DNA of 64,000 bases from NCBI GenBank assembly GCA_009809945.1, contig WTPW01000076.1:700792-764791 (forward strand), read 5' to 3'. Under the pieces are notes generated by a model. That model had not been told where the DNA came from. It saw only the letters and a list, made by a program, of their open reading frames with translations, and did not search any database. The translations under genes and the position numbers were made by a program. This stretch comes from Gigaspora margarita (lineage: Eukaryota; Glomeromycota; Glomeromycetes; Diversisporales; Gigasporaceae). Below are positions 35,462 through 46,500 of this stretch, piece by piece; position 1 is the first letter of the stretch, and the number at the start of each line of letters is the position of its first letter.

Positions 35462-37045
35462 CTCATTAGAGATGGAGGTCGGTCAAATTTTTGATAATCG
35501 ATCATTGATCGATTATATGCATAATGGATCGATACTTTAATCGATCATCATGCCTTGACCGATCATGTTAATTCGATCGATCACTATATCTTGACCAGTC
35601 ATGTTGCTTTAATTGATCACATGGTTTGATCAGTCAAGTTGCTTTATCGATCATAACGCCAGTCATGTTCTTTGATCGATCATGTCTTGACCGTCACTGA
35701 CCAGTACGATCACACACAATAACATGTTCAAGCGCCTTTTTAAATTCCATTTTAAAAAAAAACTATTAGGCCAAATTAGTACTAATAAAAAATGAAAGTA
35801 AATAGTTATTTCGAATGCTTTAACTATAACGCTTATTATTATTGCTCGGCTTTAATTTATAGAAAAAGTTACACTAAGTATATATATTATAACAGCCATA
35901 TTCATTGTATCTTTCGTATGGAAAATGTACCAAAGAAAAATTTTCAGTGAAACAAGAATTGGCAGTAATGTGAGTATGCACTGCTATTCCATCGGATTTG
36001 ATATAAAGCCTGAACACTAAATGATAGATTTTAATAACCATCATACTCATGGTAACAAATCTCGAAATGAAAGACCCTTGACCACTACTGCCATAGAGCT
36101 TGCTTACGAAACATCATATTTTTTCACTGTTGTTATCTTGGTGCCTAATTTCAAGGATGAAATTCTACATTGTTCTTATATAGGGTCTGAAATGGGCCAT
36201 CCTGCAGGCCAGCCCATTCCAGACCCTAACTCATACCTTGGAGTCTAATCTTAAAATGAAAAGTCTTGCCTTATTATTGCTATAAAGCTCACCAACAAGA
36301 AAAGAATCTCGAGCCTATCGCAATTGTAGTACCTAATTACCAAATAAAGATTTTTGTATAGGAATATTGTGATTTCTATTGCGTGTTATTAAAAATTCTG
36401 ACATAAAACTTGTTATTCCAGTGAAACATAGCATGATGTTGGAGTTAGTTTGTATTGGAATTGTCGCGTTTTCTATTGCAAGTTACTGTAATAAATTTCA
36501 GATCTATGTACTATTCAAGCGAGCACAGAATGTGGTTAAGGTTTTGTTCGTTTGCATTGGAAATAACATGCACCCTACTATGAGTTACAGGACTTACCTG
36601 CTATTCCTGTGACACAGTATGTGGTTAAGGGCTTATCATGATTTTTATCTGTATAAAAAAATACTAATATAGAACTTACTCGCTATTTTGGAGATACACG
36701 GTATGGAGTCAGTTGTATTGAAATTATTGTGTTTTCTATTGTGAGTACTATCAAAAAATATTCTGCTGCAGAACTTATTTGGTATTCTGTGACACAGCAT
36801 ATGGTTAGTTGAGATAGTTTGTATCAGAATTATTGTGATTTCCATCATGAGTTACTACGCAAATTCCGTAACTTACTCGCTATTTTGGTAATATGTAGTA
36901 TGTGATTAAGTTTGAACTAGTTTACATTAGAATTATCGTGATCAGTCAAAATTCTATGATCGATCATGCTCGAGCAGAATTTCAAGTTCGGTCACGATCA
37001 ATTTGACCAAGTGATCGATCATTTTATGACTGATCTCTATCTCTA
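35462..37045. mobile_element. 1.6-kb TIR element with GATC-rich ends and minisatellite
   Basis: The left end (gctcattagagatggaggtc, ggtcaaatttttgataatcg) is inverted at the right end (cgatcattttatgactgatc, tctatctctaaagctcatt). Next to the ends are arrays of tgatcgatcatg / cttgaccgatcat words. The interior 36360-36940 repeats a unit of about 115-125 bp (ggaattgtcgcgttttctat, tgcaagttact, acagtatgtggttaag). The frames in 36021-36848 follow these repeats. A small hairpin (gggtctgaaatgggcc) lies at 36182-36228. Confidence 0.65.
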
Positions 37046-37401
37046 AAGCTCATTATTCTTGTGAACTAAATTATATTGTTGATTCTTTTGAAATAAAAAT
37101 AAAACAATCAATACAATAAATAAATGAATTTGAAACTATATTATTTTAATGACAAATGCTTATTGAAAACTTAGTTTGTCAATAATTATTTCACAGACAA
37201 GATTACTTTACAGACAATTAATTCTACCCAACATCAAGTTAAAGATAAACCTACTTTCTATATAGCATTCTAAGCTTACTTCACAATTCTATTCTAATAT
37301 TTAAGTTACCCTAATCTTAATTTTGTGTAATCATATTCTATCATTATTTTCTATCTTTAATTCTATTCTAGCCTACTATTAACAAAAGCCAATATTTATA
37401 T

Positions 37402-37556
37402 TTGTAACTGAAATTGATACCTGACTGAAGTTGCACTTAACTAAAATTAGATCTGAAATTAAATAATTTTGCATATATTAGTTATCAAATTTAAGTGAAT
37501 ATAATTTTTGTTTTATGAAGTTGCAACCTTAGTCAGGTGCCAATTTCAGTCACAAC
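37402..37556. mobile_element. 155-bp hAT-like MITE
   Basis: TIRs TTGTAACTGAAATTGATACC and inverted ...GGTGCCAATTTCAGTCACAA(C), continuing inward with tgactgaagttgca. ATTTATAT flanks it (37394-37401, 37557-37564) as an 8-bp TSD, with one base of uncertainty at the right edge. Confidence 0.75.
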
Positions 37557-37637
37557 ATTTATATCAAAAACTCACTACTGATCACTATTCAAATAACTGC
37601 TATTAATTAATAAAACACCACAAGTGATGGCTTTAAT

Positions 37638-37727
37638 ATATGGGGGTAAGTTACTGGTAAATTAGTAAAAAAGAAACAAATTTATTTAATAAATTTGTCA
37701 CTTTTTTACTGACTCACCCCTATATGA
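37638..37727. repeat. 90-bp palindromic MITE-like unit
   Basis: atatgggggtaagttactgg at left pairs with actgactcacccctatat at right; the arms meet at atttatttaataaat. No clear TSD. Confidence 0.5.
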
Positions 37728-38249
37728 CAGATTCAACAATTAGTCTTGCAAATAAACAAAATAATGACTTCAACAAATAATAGTTCTAATAAATGATGAC
37801 TCTATTATTTTAAAAATAAAATAAAGCTTTTCTTGAAAAGGGTAAATTATAGAAGAAAAAACGTTGAATTCTTATAATTTACCTATGTAAAATTAGTTTT
37901 TTTAAATTTTCTTTGTTACATTTATAATGTACTTGCATTCAATGATGCATTTTGGTGAAAGCCCTTACCTTGATGCATTTAACGATCTAATTTTTATAGT
38001 GAATATTTGCAAACTAGAAAAAGATCGAGCAAAAAAAAAAACAAAAAAATAGCTCAACTTTGAAGCTATATTAGTTTACAAGAAAAAGCTAGTTTTAATA
38101 TTTTTTATAGTTTCTGATTTGTGAAAACTATAATAACAATTTTGTTTTAAGAAACATAACATACTAAGGCTAAGATTTTAGATAAAAATTTAAAAAATAT
38201 AAATTCAGCAATTTGTGTAATATATGAAAATTATATGATAAATTTTTGG

Positions 38250-39030
38250 ATGTTACAAATTATATAACTGGTATAACATATTACAAATCACATATAAAAA
38301 TCAGAACTCCGGACATATCTCATATAGGTCATAACTGGATTTTGGCCAATTTTGATCTAATTTGCTAAAAATAACAAAATCTATTTACTTTAAAAACTTC
38401 TAATCCAGTAATCAGAATTGAATAAAACTTTTTTTGTTAGATATATCTTACTGAGAGCTTCATTTTAAAAAAAAGTTCATTCAAATTGGACTATTAGATG
38501 CTAAGATAATTGCCAAAAACTGTTTTTTGCTTCTCAAATTTTAGGTGTTTTTGCTAAAAAATTTCAAGTATAACCTCTATACTAAATGTTCAGGTTCTTA
38601 AAAATCACTATAGACAAAATGTAGCATGCATACATATTAAAGTTTTTTCTTACTAAGTTAATAACATATGTCTTCTAATTGAAAGCTGTAGAGCTTATCA
38701 AAGCACATCTAATAGTCAAATCAGCCTAGTAGATAGTAAGATATCATTAAAAAATGATTGAACGACTATATAAAATCTCTATAAACAAACATCGTTTATA
38801 TAAAGATTTTATATAGTTATCCAATTATTTTTTAACAATATCTTGCTATCTACTAGGCCAATTTGGATGATTTAACCACCATTAGATGTGCCTTGATAAG
38901 CTCTACAACTTTCAATTAGTAGATATATATTATTAACTTAGTAAGAAAAAACTTTTATATGCATGCACACCACATTTTGTCTATTGTGATTTTCATATAT
39001 GATTTGTGTCATGTTAACTGGCAAACTATC
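38250..39030. mobile_element. fold-back element split by a MITE
   Basis: The right half (from about 38790) mirrors the left half. Paired words are aactttcaattagtagatat with tgtcttctaattgaaagctg, ttgctatctactaggccaat with atcagcctagtagatagtaa, and cattttgtctattgtgattt with aaatcac-tatagacaaaatg. The left arm is interrupted exactly at aaaatc/actatag by the MITE at 38303. Remove that MITE and the arms align. Confidence 0.75.
38303..38598. mobile_element. 296-bp hAT-like MITE inside a fold-back arm
   Basis: Ends AGAACTCCGGACATATCTCA and ...TAAATGTTCAGGTTCT. Perfect 8-bp TSD TAAAAATC (38295-38302, 38599-38606). Very similar to the element at 42677 throughout (ctggattttggccaattttg, aacttctaatccagtaatc). 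Confidence 0.9.
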
Positions 39031-39072
39031 AATTAATAAAATTATACAAAATACAGTTATTTTCCGCTATAA

Positions 39073-39600
39073 GGGGCATTCATAAATAACGTTATGTACC
39101 CCTACATAGTAGCTCTTGACCCCCCTCTACTATATAAAAAAAAATTTAAAAATCCGTATGTTTATATATAAAATTTTACAAAAACTTGAATATATTATGA
39201 TCCAGTGATCCAATTTGGGTGATTTTGGTACTATTCGATTCGTCTCTATGAGACGAATCCAATGATCCCAAAAACATTTCGTTTGGATCACTGGATCACG
39301 TTTTATTAGCAAAATACTATTGATTTTATAGTAATTTTATAAGAAAACATAATAACTAATAGTATTTCGTTAATAAAACGGCATCCAGTTATCCAAATCA
39401 AATGATTTTGGTACCATTCGAATCCTCTTCTCGAGACGATTCGAATAATACCAAAATCATCCAATTTGGACCACTAGATCAAGTTTTAGACAAATTTTTA
39501 TAAAAAAATTGCATTATGTTCTAGGGGCCCCCCCTACTTATTGGAAAATTATTATATTTTGGAGGACCCCCTCAAGCATAGCGTTATTTATGGATGCTCC
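39073..39600. mobile_element. 528-bp fold-back MITE, copy 1
   Basis: Ends GGGGCATTCATAAATAACGT and ...GCGTTATTTATGGATGCTCC. TAA flanks both sides (39070-39072, 39601-39603). Between them lie stacked palindromes: tgatccagtgatccaattt...gtctctatgagacgaat...ggatcactggatcacg, then a second set around ctcgagacgattcg. The copy at 51598 is clearly the same family. TWA TSDs suggest PIF/Harbinger-type mobility. Confidence 0.88.
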
Positions 39601-39834
39601 TAATCACCTTCTATATAATCACAACTTTTATATAGTCACATTAAATTTTGAAACAATTTATTAATAAACTTATAAAAAAAACTTTTATATAAGCATACTC
39701 TTTTATAATTACTAATTTTCTTAATACAAATAGGTAGTATTGTACATTTTGGCTGTCCACAGCCTTTTTTAGCTTGTTCACGTCCAAAATTATCCAAACA
39801 TCCAAGATTGTTCAAAGCTTGTTCAGGCTTTAAT

Positions 39835-40075
39835 TATTGTAGTAGCTTATGCTGAAATTGGCTTATGCTAAAAATTTAAGTTATTTTATTATGAAATTAT
39901 AAAATTTTAGAGAACTTTTTCAGGATATTGTTTTATATAGTTTGGTTAGGGTTTAGGGTTAGGGTTATTAATAAAAGAGTATATGTGGATTTTAGTAGGT
40001 ATTATAGTTTTAAATAGAGATCCCAGATTTTAGCATAAGCCAATTTTAGTATAAGCCACCACAATAATTAATAAA
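39835..40075. mobile_element. 240-bp TIR element (family W)
   Basis: Ends gtagtagcttatgctgaaat and inverted ...ccaattttagtataagccac. The interior has gtttagggttagggttatta and ggattttagtaggtattata, shared with 32175-32407, 58970-59175 and the fimbrin intron MITE at 59806. Each copy has its own terminal sequence around the same core. Confidence 0.65.
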
Positions 40076-40151
40076 TCTATAAATATTTCTAATTTACACT
40101 ACAGGTGATTATCACCTGTAGTCAATTTGCAAATTAAAATTCAGGATCAGG

Positions 40152-41770
40152 AGGACCCCGGACATCTCTAATATAGGTCATAAATGATCTGCATAAATTT
40201 GGAGGTTTTTGCTACTCCTAAAATCAAGTAAATTTGCTGAAAATTCAATTATTACATATAAATTTTTAGTAATTTGCTAAAAACTAAATTATCACATCTA
40301 TTTTTATAAATCAAAATATATATGTATTTTTGATTGCTGAACAAATTTTCTTAGGGCACATTGTTTGAATCAATTAGTAAAATTTTGAGAATCATAGAAT
40401 TTTTTAGTATTTTTATTAATAAAATTATATAAAATATTATAATTCACAAAATTTTACTAATTGATTATAACAAAGTGCTCTAAGAAAACTTGTTCAGCAC
40501 ATAAAAATACATTATTTCNNNNNNNNNNNNNNNNNNNNNNNNNNNNNNNNNNNNNNNNNNNNNNNNNNNNNNNNNNNNNNNNNNNNNNNNNNNNNNNNNN
40601 NNNNNNNNNNNNNNNNNNNNNNNNNNNNNNNNNNNNNNNNNNNNNNNNNNNNNNNNNNNNNNNNNNNNNNNNNNNNNNNNNNNNNNNNNNNNNNNNNNNN
40701 NNNNNNNNNNNNNNNNNNNNNNNNNNNNNNNNNNNNNNNNNNNNNNNNNNNNNNNNNNNNNNNNNNNNNNNNNNNNNNNNNNNNNNNNNNNNNNNNNNNN
40801 NNNNNNNNNNNNNNNNNNNNNNNNNNNNNNNNNNNNNNNNNNNNNNNNNNNNNNNNNNNNNNNNNNNNNNNNNNNNNNNNNNNNNNNNNNNNNNNNNNNN
40901 NNNNNNNNNNNNNNNNNNNNNNNNNNNNNNNNNNNNNNNNNNNNNNNNNNNNNNNNNNNNNNNNNNNNNNNNNNNNNNNNNNNNNNNNNNNNNNNNNNNN
41001 NNNNNNNNNNNNNNNNNNNNNNNNNNNNNNNNNNNNNNNNNNNNNNNNNNNNNNNNNNNNNNNNNNNNNNNNNNNNNNNNNNNNNNNNNNNNNNNNNNNN
41101 NNNNNNNNNNNNNNNNNNNNNNNNNNNNNNNNNNNNNNNNNNNNNNNNNNNNNNNNNNNNNNNNNNNNNNNNNNNNNNNNNNNNNNNNNNNNNNNNNNNN
41201 NNNNNNNNNNNNNNNNNNNNNNNNNNNNNNNNNNNNNNNNNNNNNNNNNNNNNNNNNNNNNNNNNNNNNNNNNNNNNNNNNNNNNNNNNNNNNNNNNNNN
41301 NNNNNNNNNNNNNNNNNNNNNNNNNNNNNNNNNNNNNNNNNNNNNNNNNNNNNNNNNNNNNNNNNNNNNNNNNNNNNNNNNNNNNNNNNNNNNNNNNNNN
41401 NNNNNNNNNNNNNNNNNNNNNNNNNCGGCATATTTACTTTTATATTTCTTGAAAATTTAAGAGAAGATGCTTAATTTTTGATTTTTTTGATCAAAAAAAA
41501 TTCAAAATTAAGCATCTTAAATTTTTAAAATTCATAGTAGTACAAAAAATGAGATAGCTTATTTTTGGGTATTATTCTTGCAAAATGTAGGTAATTTGCT
41601 AAAAATAAAATATAACATGCATAAAATTGCTGTAATTTGCCAAAACGCTTTATATAACCTTTTTTAAAATTAATCTCAATTTGCTAAAACTTAAATTTGG
41701 ACCTCAGACCAAATTTTCTGCAATTTGCTAAAAAAAAAATATGACATATATCAGAGATGTCTGGGGTCCT
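40152..41770. mobile_element. 1.6-kb hAT-like element with satellite and gap
   Basis: Ends AGGACCCCGGACATCTCTAA and ...CAGAGATGTCTGGGGTCCT. Perfect 8-bp TSD GGATCAGG (40144-40151, 41771-41778). Both sides of the internal N run hold parts of the ~310-bp palindromic satellite of 29865 (ttttactaattgattataac, cttgttcagcac on the left; gatgcttaatttttgatttt, TTTGATCAAAAAA on the right). The gap therefore very likely hides more units. Ends match the small MITEs at 38303 and 42677. Confidence 0.88.
40519..41425. other. assembly gap (907 N)
   Basis: A continuous run of N. Open frames on both strands that span it are artefacts. Its flanks are satellite units, a common cause of an assembly break. Confidence 0.98.
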
Positions 41771-42676
41771 GGATCAGGTGTAACATGTAAATTAATTTTT
41801 GTATAACAAAAACAAAAATTTTTTAAAAAATTGCTAAAATTGCTTCTAACCTAAAAACTTGCCTATGAGCCTACTTTTTTTTATACAAAAAAAAAATTCT
41901 TTGCTAAATTTTACTATATATAAAATATTATTCTACCTCTAATCTTTATCCTTATCCTAACATAAAAAAAAATTAACTTGAATTTAATAAAAATCATTTA
42001 GTTTATTTATTTTTATAGATTATAGGTGAAAATTACCTGTGGTAAACATTAGTTATTTTCTAAATCTATCTAAAAAATATATTTTTTTAGATGCTTAACA
42101 TATTCTAGTTAAAATTAAAATAGGTTATTTACTTTATTTAATTGTTCAAAATTGTTCAAAATTGTCCAAGTCATTGTCCAAGCTGTTCCGTGACAATACT
42201 ACAAATGGTATTATTATAAAGAAGAATAACTGTACTATAATTATCTAAATTTTACTAATTAATTTTTATTTCTTATTTTAAATAAACTTGTTTACATATA
42301 TATATATATTTGTTTTAGTTTGATAGTTTGCAAACTTTGGAGCAGATCTGAACCAAATTAATAATTAGATTTGAGTTTGAAATTTAGTTTTAAAGTTTGA
42401 ATATAATCTGAATCTAAACTGAACCAGATCAGACCAGATCCAAACTTAGATCTAGAAATACTATAGTATATGCAACCTAGTTGCATCAAATCATATTGAT
42501 AGTGCTAAAGTTTTGTTGATTATTTACTTATAAGATTAAATCTAATTAGTTAAAATTTTTTATATATTTTTATTTTTCTATATTTGTGCTAAAATTTTTA
42601 AAATAGCTTTTCTTAAAAATTAAAATTTTTTTGATAAAAGTTTTAAAAAGCTTAAAACTAAATACATAGTTGAATA

Positions 42677-42969
42677 AGGACCCCAGACATCTCTTATATA
42701 GAACATACCTGGATTTTGGCCAATTTTGGTCTAATTTGCTAAAAATGACAAAATCTATTTACTTTAATAACTTCTAATCCAGTAATCAGAATTGAATAAA
42801 CTTTTTTTATATGTGCCTTACTGAGAGCTTCATTTTAAAAAAAAGTTCATTCAAATTGGACTACTAAATGCCAAGATAATTGCCAAAAACTGTTTTTTGC
42901 TTCTCAAATTTTAGATGTTTTTGCTAAAAAATTTCAAATATAACCTCTATACTAGATGTCCAAGGTCCT
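42677..42969. mobile_element. 293-bp hAT-like MITE
   Basis: Ends AGGACCCCAGACATCTCTTA and ...CTAGATGTCCAAGGTCCT. Perfect 8-bp TSD GTTGAATA (42669-42676, 42970-42977). Close relative of 38303-38598, and shares termini with the larger element 40152-41770. Confidence 0.93.
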
Positions 42970-43045
42970 GTTGAATAGTGCTTTTAAATACTGCTTAAAT
43001 ATATAAAATTTTTTTGCAATTGAACTTTTAGATAAAAAGTCTTTG

Positions 43046-43107
<62 letters not shown>

Positions 43108-43504
43108 GCTAATACTTTATTAAGTTTCTTAAAATTACATATGCAACTATATAGAATTACCTAATATCTAAGTTTAGCATCACCCGGCCACTTTACCGGT
43201 ACCTATGTGCGACCTGCTGTACCACCCTATTCAGAGTGGATTGCTTGTCTGACTACTCAAAGTCCATAATATAAGGGTCTTCCCCCCTTCTATGACAAGT
43301 CCTTTTACTGTTTTCATTACTTCTTCTTTCACTCTTATTTCCTTCTCCTCTTCTCGCTTCTTTCTTTCTTCTTTGCCCTGTTGACTTCCATTTTTCTGGG
43401 ATCTTGTATTTCTTGGAGCTAACACTCTTCTTTTCATCTTACTCATTATGCCCTGGTCTTTCTCCTACTCATTCACTTTTTCACATCATATTCTCTATAC
43501 TTGC

Positions 43505-46500
43505 TTATAAAAAGTGTTCCATGCCGTTCTCACTAGTGTTCTTAAAAATTTCTCTCCTGACGTCTTCTTCAATATTTGTAGTACCTTTTGGTGCATCTCG
43601 ACTAGGACCAATCCTCTTATTATCGCCTGTCTTACTTCAGCTTCCTCTTTTTTCTCTTTCTCCGTATACTGTCTTATACAATATATATGGGAGCACCCGA
43701 GTTTTTTCCTCTTCTTCCAATCCCTTCCAAGCTATTGCGATGGCTACCTTTTGAATTCTCCTCCACAGGCTCTTTTGTTTACTGCACGTGGCCAAGTGCT
43801 CTTGTGTCTCTTCGATCTTTTCTTGATATACTTGGTACTCTGCTGTCATATATAAATCTGGTCTTCTTTTGGTAAGCTCTACCATAGTCGGAAGCTTTCC
43901 TATTATACACTTTAAGGCTGTACTCCTTCTTGCACTACTTTTTATTGTCATACATCTTACTTCTTTTGTTGATCTCATTTTTTCCCAGAAGTACATCCAA
44001 TTATATCTTGTTCTGCTTGAATCAGGTTCCAGACTTTTAATTGCCTGTGTTTCTCTCCATTCCGCACCTGTTCTCGCATTCATTATGAGTTTACACAACA
44101 GTCTAACAGGCACGTCTATCTGTTTACCTCCCCAATCTAGCCTGTATTCTACCTCTGTGCAGTTAAGTTCTTCTGTCTGTATTTTCTTTTGACTTCTTAG
44201 ACCTCTTTTTGCCAGTTCGTCTGCTTTGTCATTCCACTTATATACACTGTGGCTTTTAACTTTTATGAACTTTATTTGCAGTTTCTTGGTCTGAATAATA
44301 TCTACTGCTTTGGCTATCCATATTGCATTCTTTCTTTTATGCAATTGGCCTCTTTTCGTGCCTTCTAGTTCTCTGCTAATCCCTACTATTGCAGCGTTAC
44401 TATCTGTGTGTATCTCCACCTTTTTTCCTTCTGGTATNGTAAGAACTGCTACCCATATTGCCATTAATTCTGCGAGTGTTGATGTCGGCCATCCTTCTAT
44501 TCCCAGGACTATCTCTTCTTCTGCCCAGTCACCGTCTTTGTTCATTTGGACCCAGCCTAGTCCCATACATCTGTCTAGCGATTCTCCTTTCTTATTTCTC
44601 TTTACTGCTCCATCCATATATATTACGTATTTGTTCTTACTTCGTTTTAGGTTTCTCTTCCATAATTCTATTAGTTCCTTCTTTACTTCTTCGGGCAGTC
44701 CTTGCTTTTTAATTATCTCTACCTCTAGCTCTTCTATTGCTTCCATTCTTACCATTTCTCTCTCACCTTCTTTCCATTTTCCTACCTCCATGTTTCTACT
44801 AAGTTGTTCTATTGCTATTTTAATCTTTTTGTGTTTTTTCTCTACTAACACTTCTAGTATTGCTTTAGGTAGGTCTTTCTCATTTATCTATTTACAACAT
44901 CGTTGAGGGTCTTCACTTCTACTTTCAGAATCTTCGTCTGCTATTTCGCAACCTCTACACTTCTCTATTTTGGTTGCTACTTCACCTTCTACCTCCTGTG
45001 CTTCCCAATGTTCTACTCAGATTCTTTTTCCTTTTTTCTCCAGTATCCTTCCTACACATCTGGTCGTTTGAGGTCCATATGTTATCCACTCCTTCTTTCT
45101 TTTGTCCTTGGATACTCGGCCCCAACTTATTTCTATTTCTTGCGGGTTTTCGCCTTTGGAGATAAAGCAGCTTTTAACTCTTCTGCTTCCTATCATTTCA
45201 AGAACTTTCCTCTCTAGTTCTCTAAACCAGTCTGCCTTTTTTCCTTTACTTGGACGGCCTCTGTAACTCTTATACTGTTGTCACGTAATCATTTTGGACT
45301 TATTTACATTTAGTAGCTGGTTTAGATATAACGTGCCTGCTTCTCCCAGAAAAGCACAGCACTTTTTCCATGTTTGTGCATCTAGTAGGTCCTGTATTTT
45401 AGTACCATGACCATAGCTTTTCCACAAGCTGCTTTCAGTTCTTATGCTTATTCCTAGCTTTTTTGCTTTTGTTATTACCAGGCATACCAGGTTGTCTCTC
45501 TAGCAGCTGCTGTCTTCTGGTAGCTCTGTGGTATCCCAGATATCTTGTATTAGACCCGCTCTCTGGTAGCCTTGCGTTATTCTTAGCTTTGTTAACTGTC
45601 CAAGATTATTTTTTTGGTTTAGCCTATTTAGCAAGCCACTGATTTGCTTCATCGTTATCTCTTGATGTAGTGTTTTACAATTGCCTAGGTCTTTATGTTT
45701 CATTATGCAATTGTCCAATGTCCTTACTACATTATACTTTTGCTTCACTAGACCTATTATCGGCTGATGTATTTTATTTAGTCCCCTCTCTGATATCTTT
45801 GTTAATTGCAGCATATAACTTAGTCTTGGTATTACTACTACATTATTTATGTATGCTATTTGACTTGATATCATTTTCTTGTATTGCAGGTCCCTGATTA
45901 TTTGGTGCACAACACCTTTTGCTTTCTTCTTTACTAAGCTTTCATGCATTCTACTATTTATCCAAACTCCCAGGGACCTTATATTTTCTTCTTCAGTTCC
46001 TCTTTGACTGTACTACCACCAAACTTTACTTCTCTTTCTTCGACTTTGCACTTTGTGTTCATGGTTATTAACTTTGACTTGGATCCGTTTATCTCAATAT
46101 TATTGGCCATAAAGAATTCTTCTGCTATTCTAATAATTTCTTTTAGTTGATCTTGACTATTTGCGATCCAAGTTGTATCGTCGGCGTATGCAATTGCTGC
46201 TAGTCAATACTTTGTGCATATATTGTCCACCCTGCCATAGCCATTGTCTTGCTCCACCGTATATCCTAATCGGCTTTTTTCTTGCACCCTTGTTAGCAAA
46301 GAGTCGTAAAACAGCCGCCAAATTAGGGGTAAGATCACCTCCTCTTGGTCTATTCTGTCTCCAGCAGTTATTTCTTCCGTTAGGCCATGTGTGGTGATTA
46401 TTCTTAACTTTTTTTCATGAAAGAGGCTTAGGATGTATTTTATTATTTTCTCTGGTACTTTGACTCTTCGGAGAGCCATCTCTAAACTTTCTAGAGGAAC

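Larger units (their letters stand above)
40095..42050 (-). mobile_element. family V element split by a 1.6-kb insertion
   Basis: The left part (cactacaggtgattatcacc ... attcaggatcagg) and the right part (from 41779, tgtaacatgtaaattaattt to about aaaattacctgtggtaaac) join into one family V element like that at 63048. They are separated by the hAT-like insertion 40152-41770 with its 8-bp duplication. Confidence 0.82.

Noticed and set aside
36021-36848. ORFs of 67-77 codons on both strands
   Set aside because: They follow the minisatellite and hairpins inside the 35462 element.
40457-41474. Open frames of over 300 codons on both strands
   Set aside because: Almost entirely N; they span the assembly gap.
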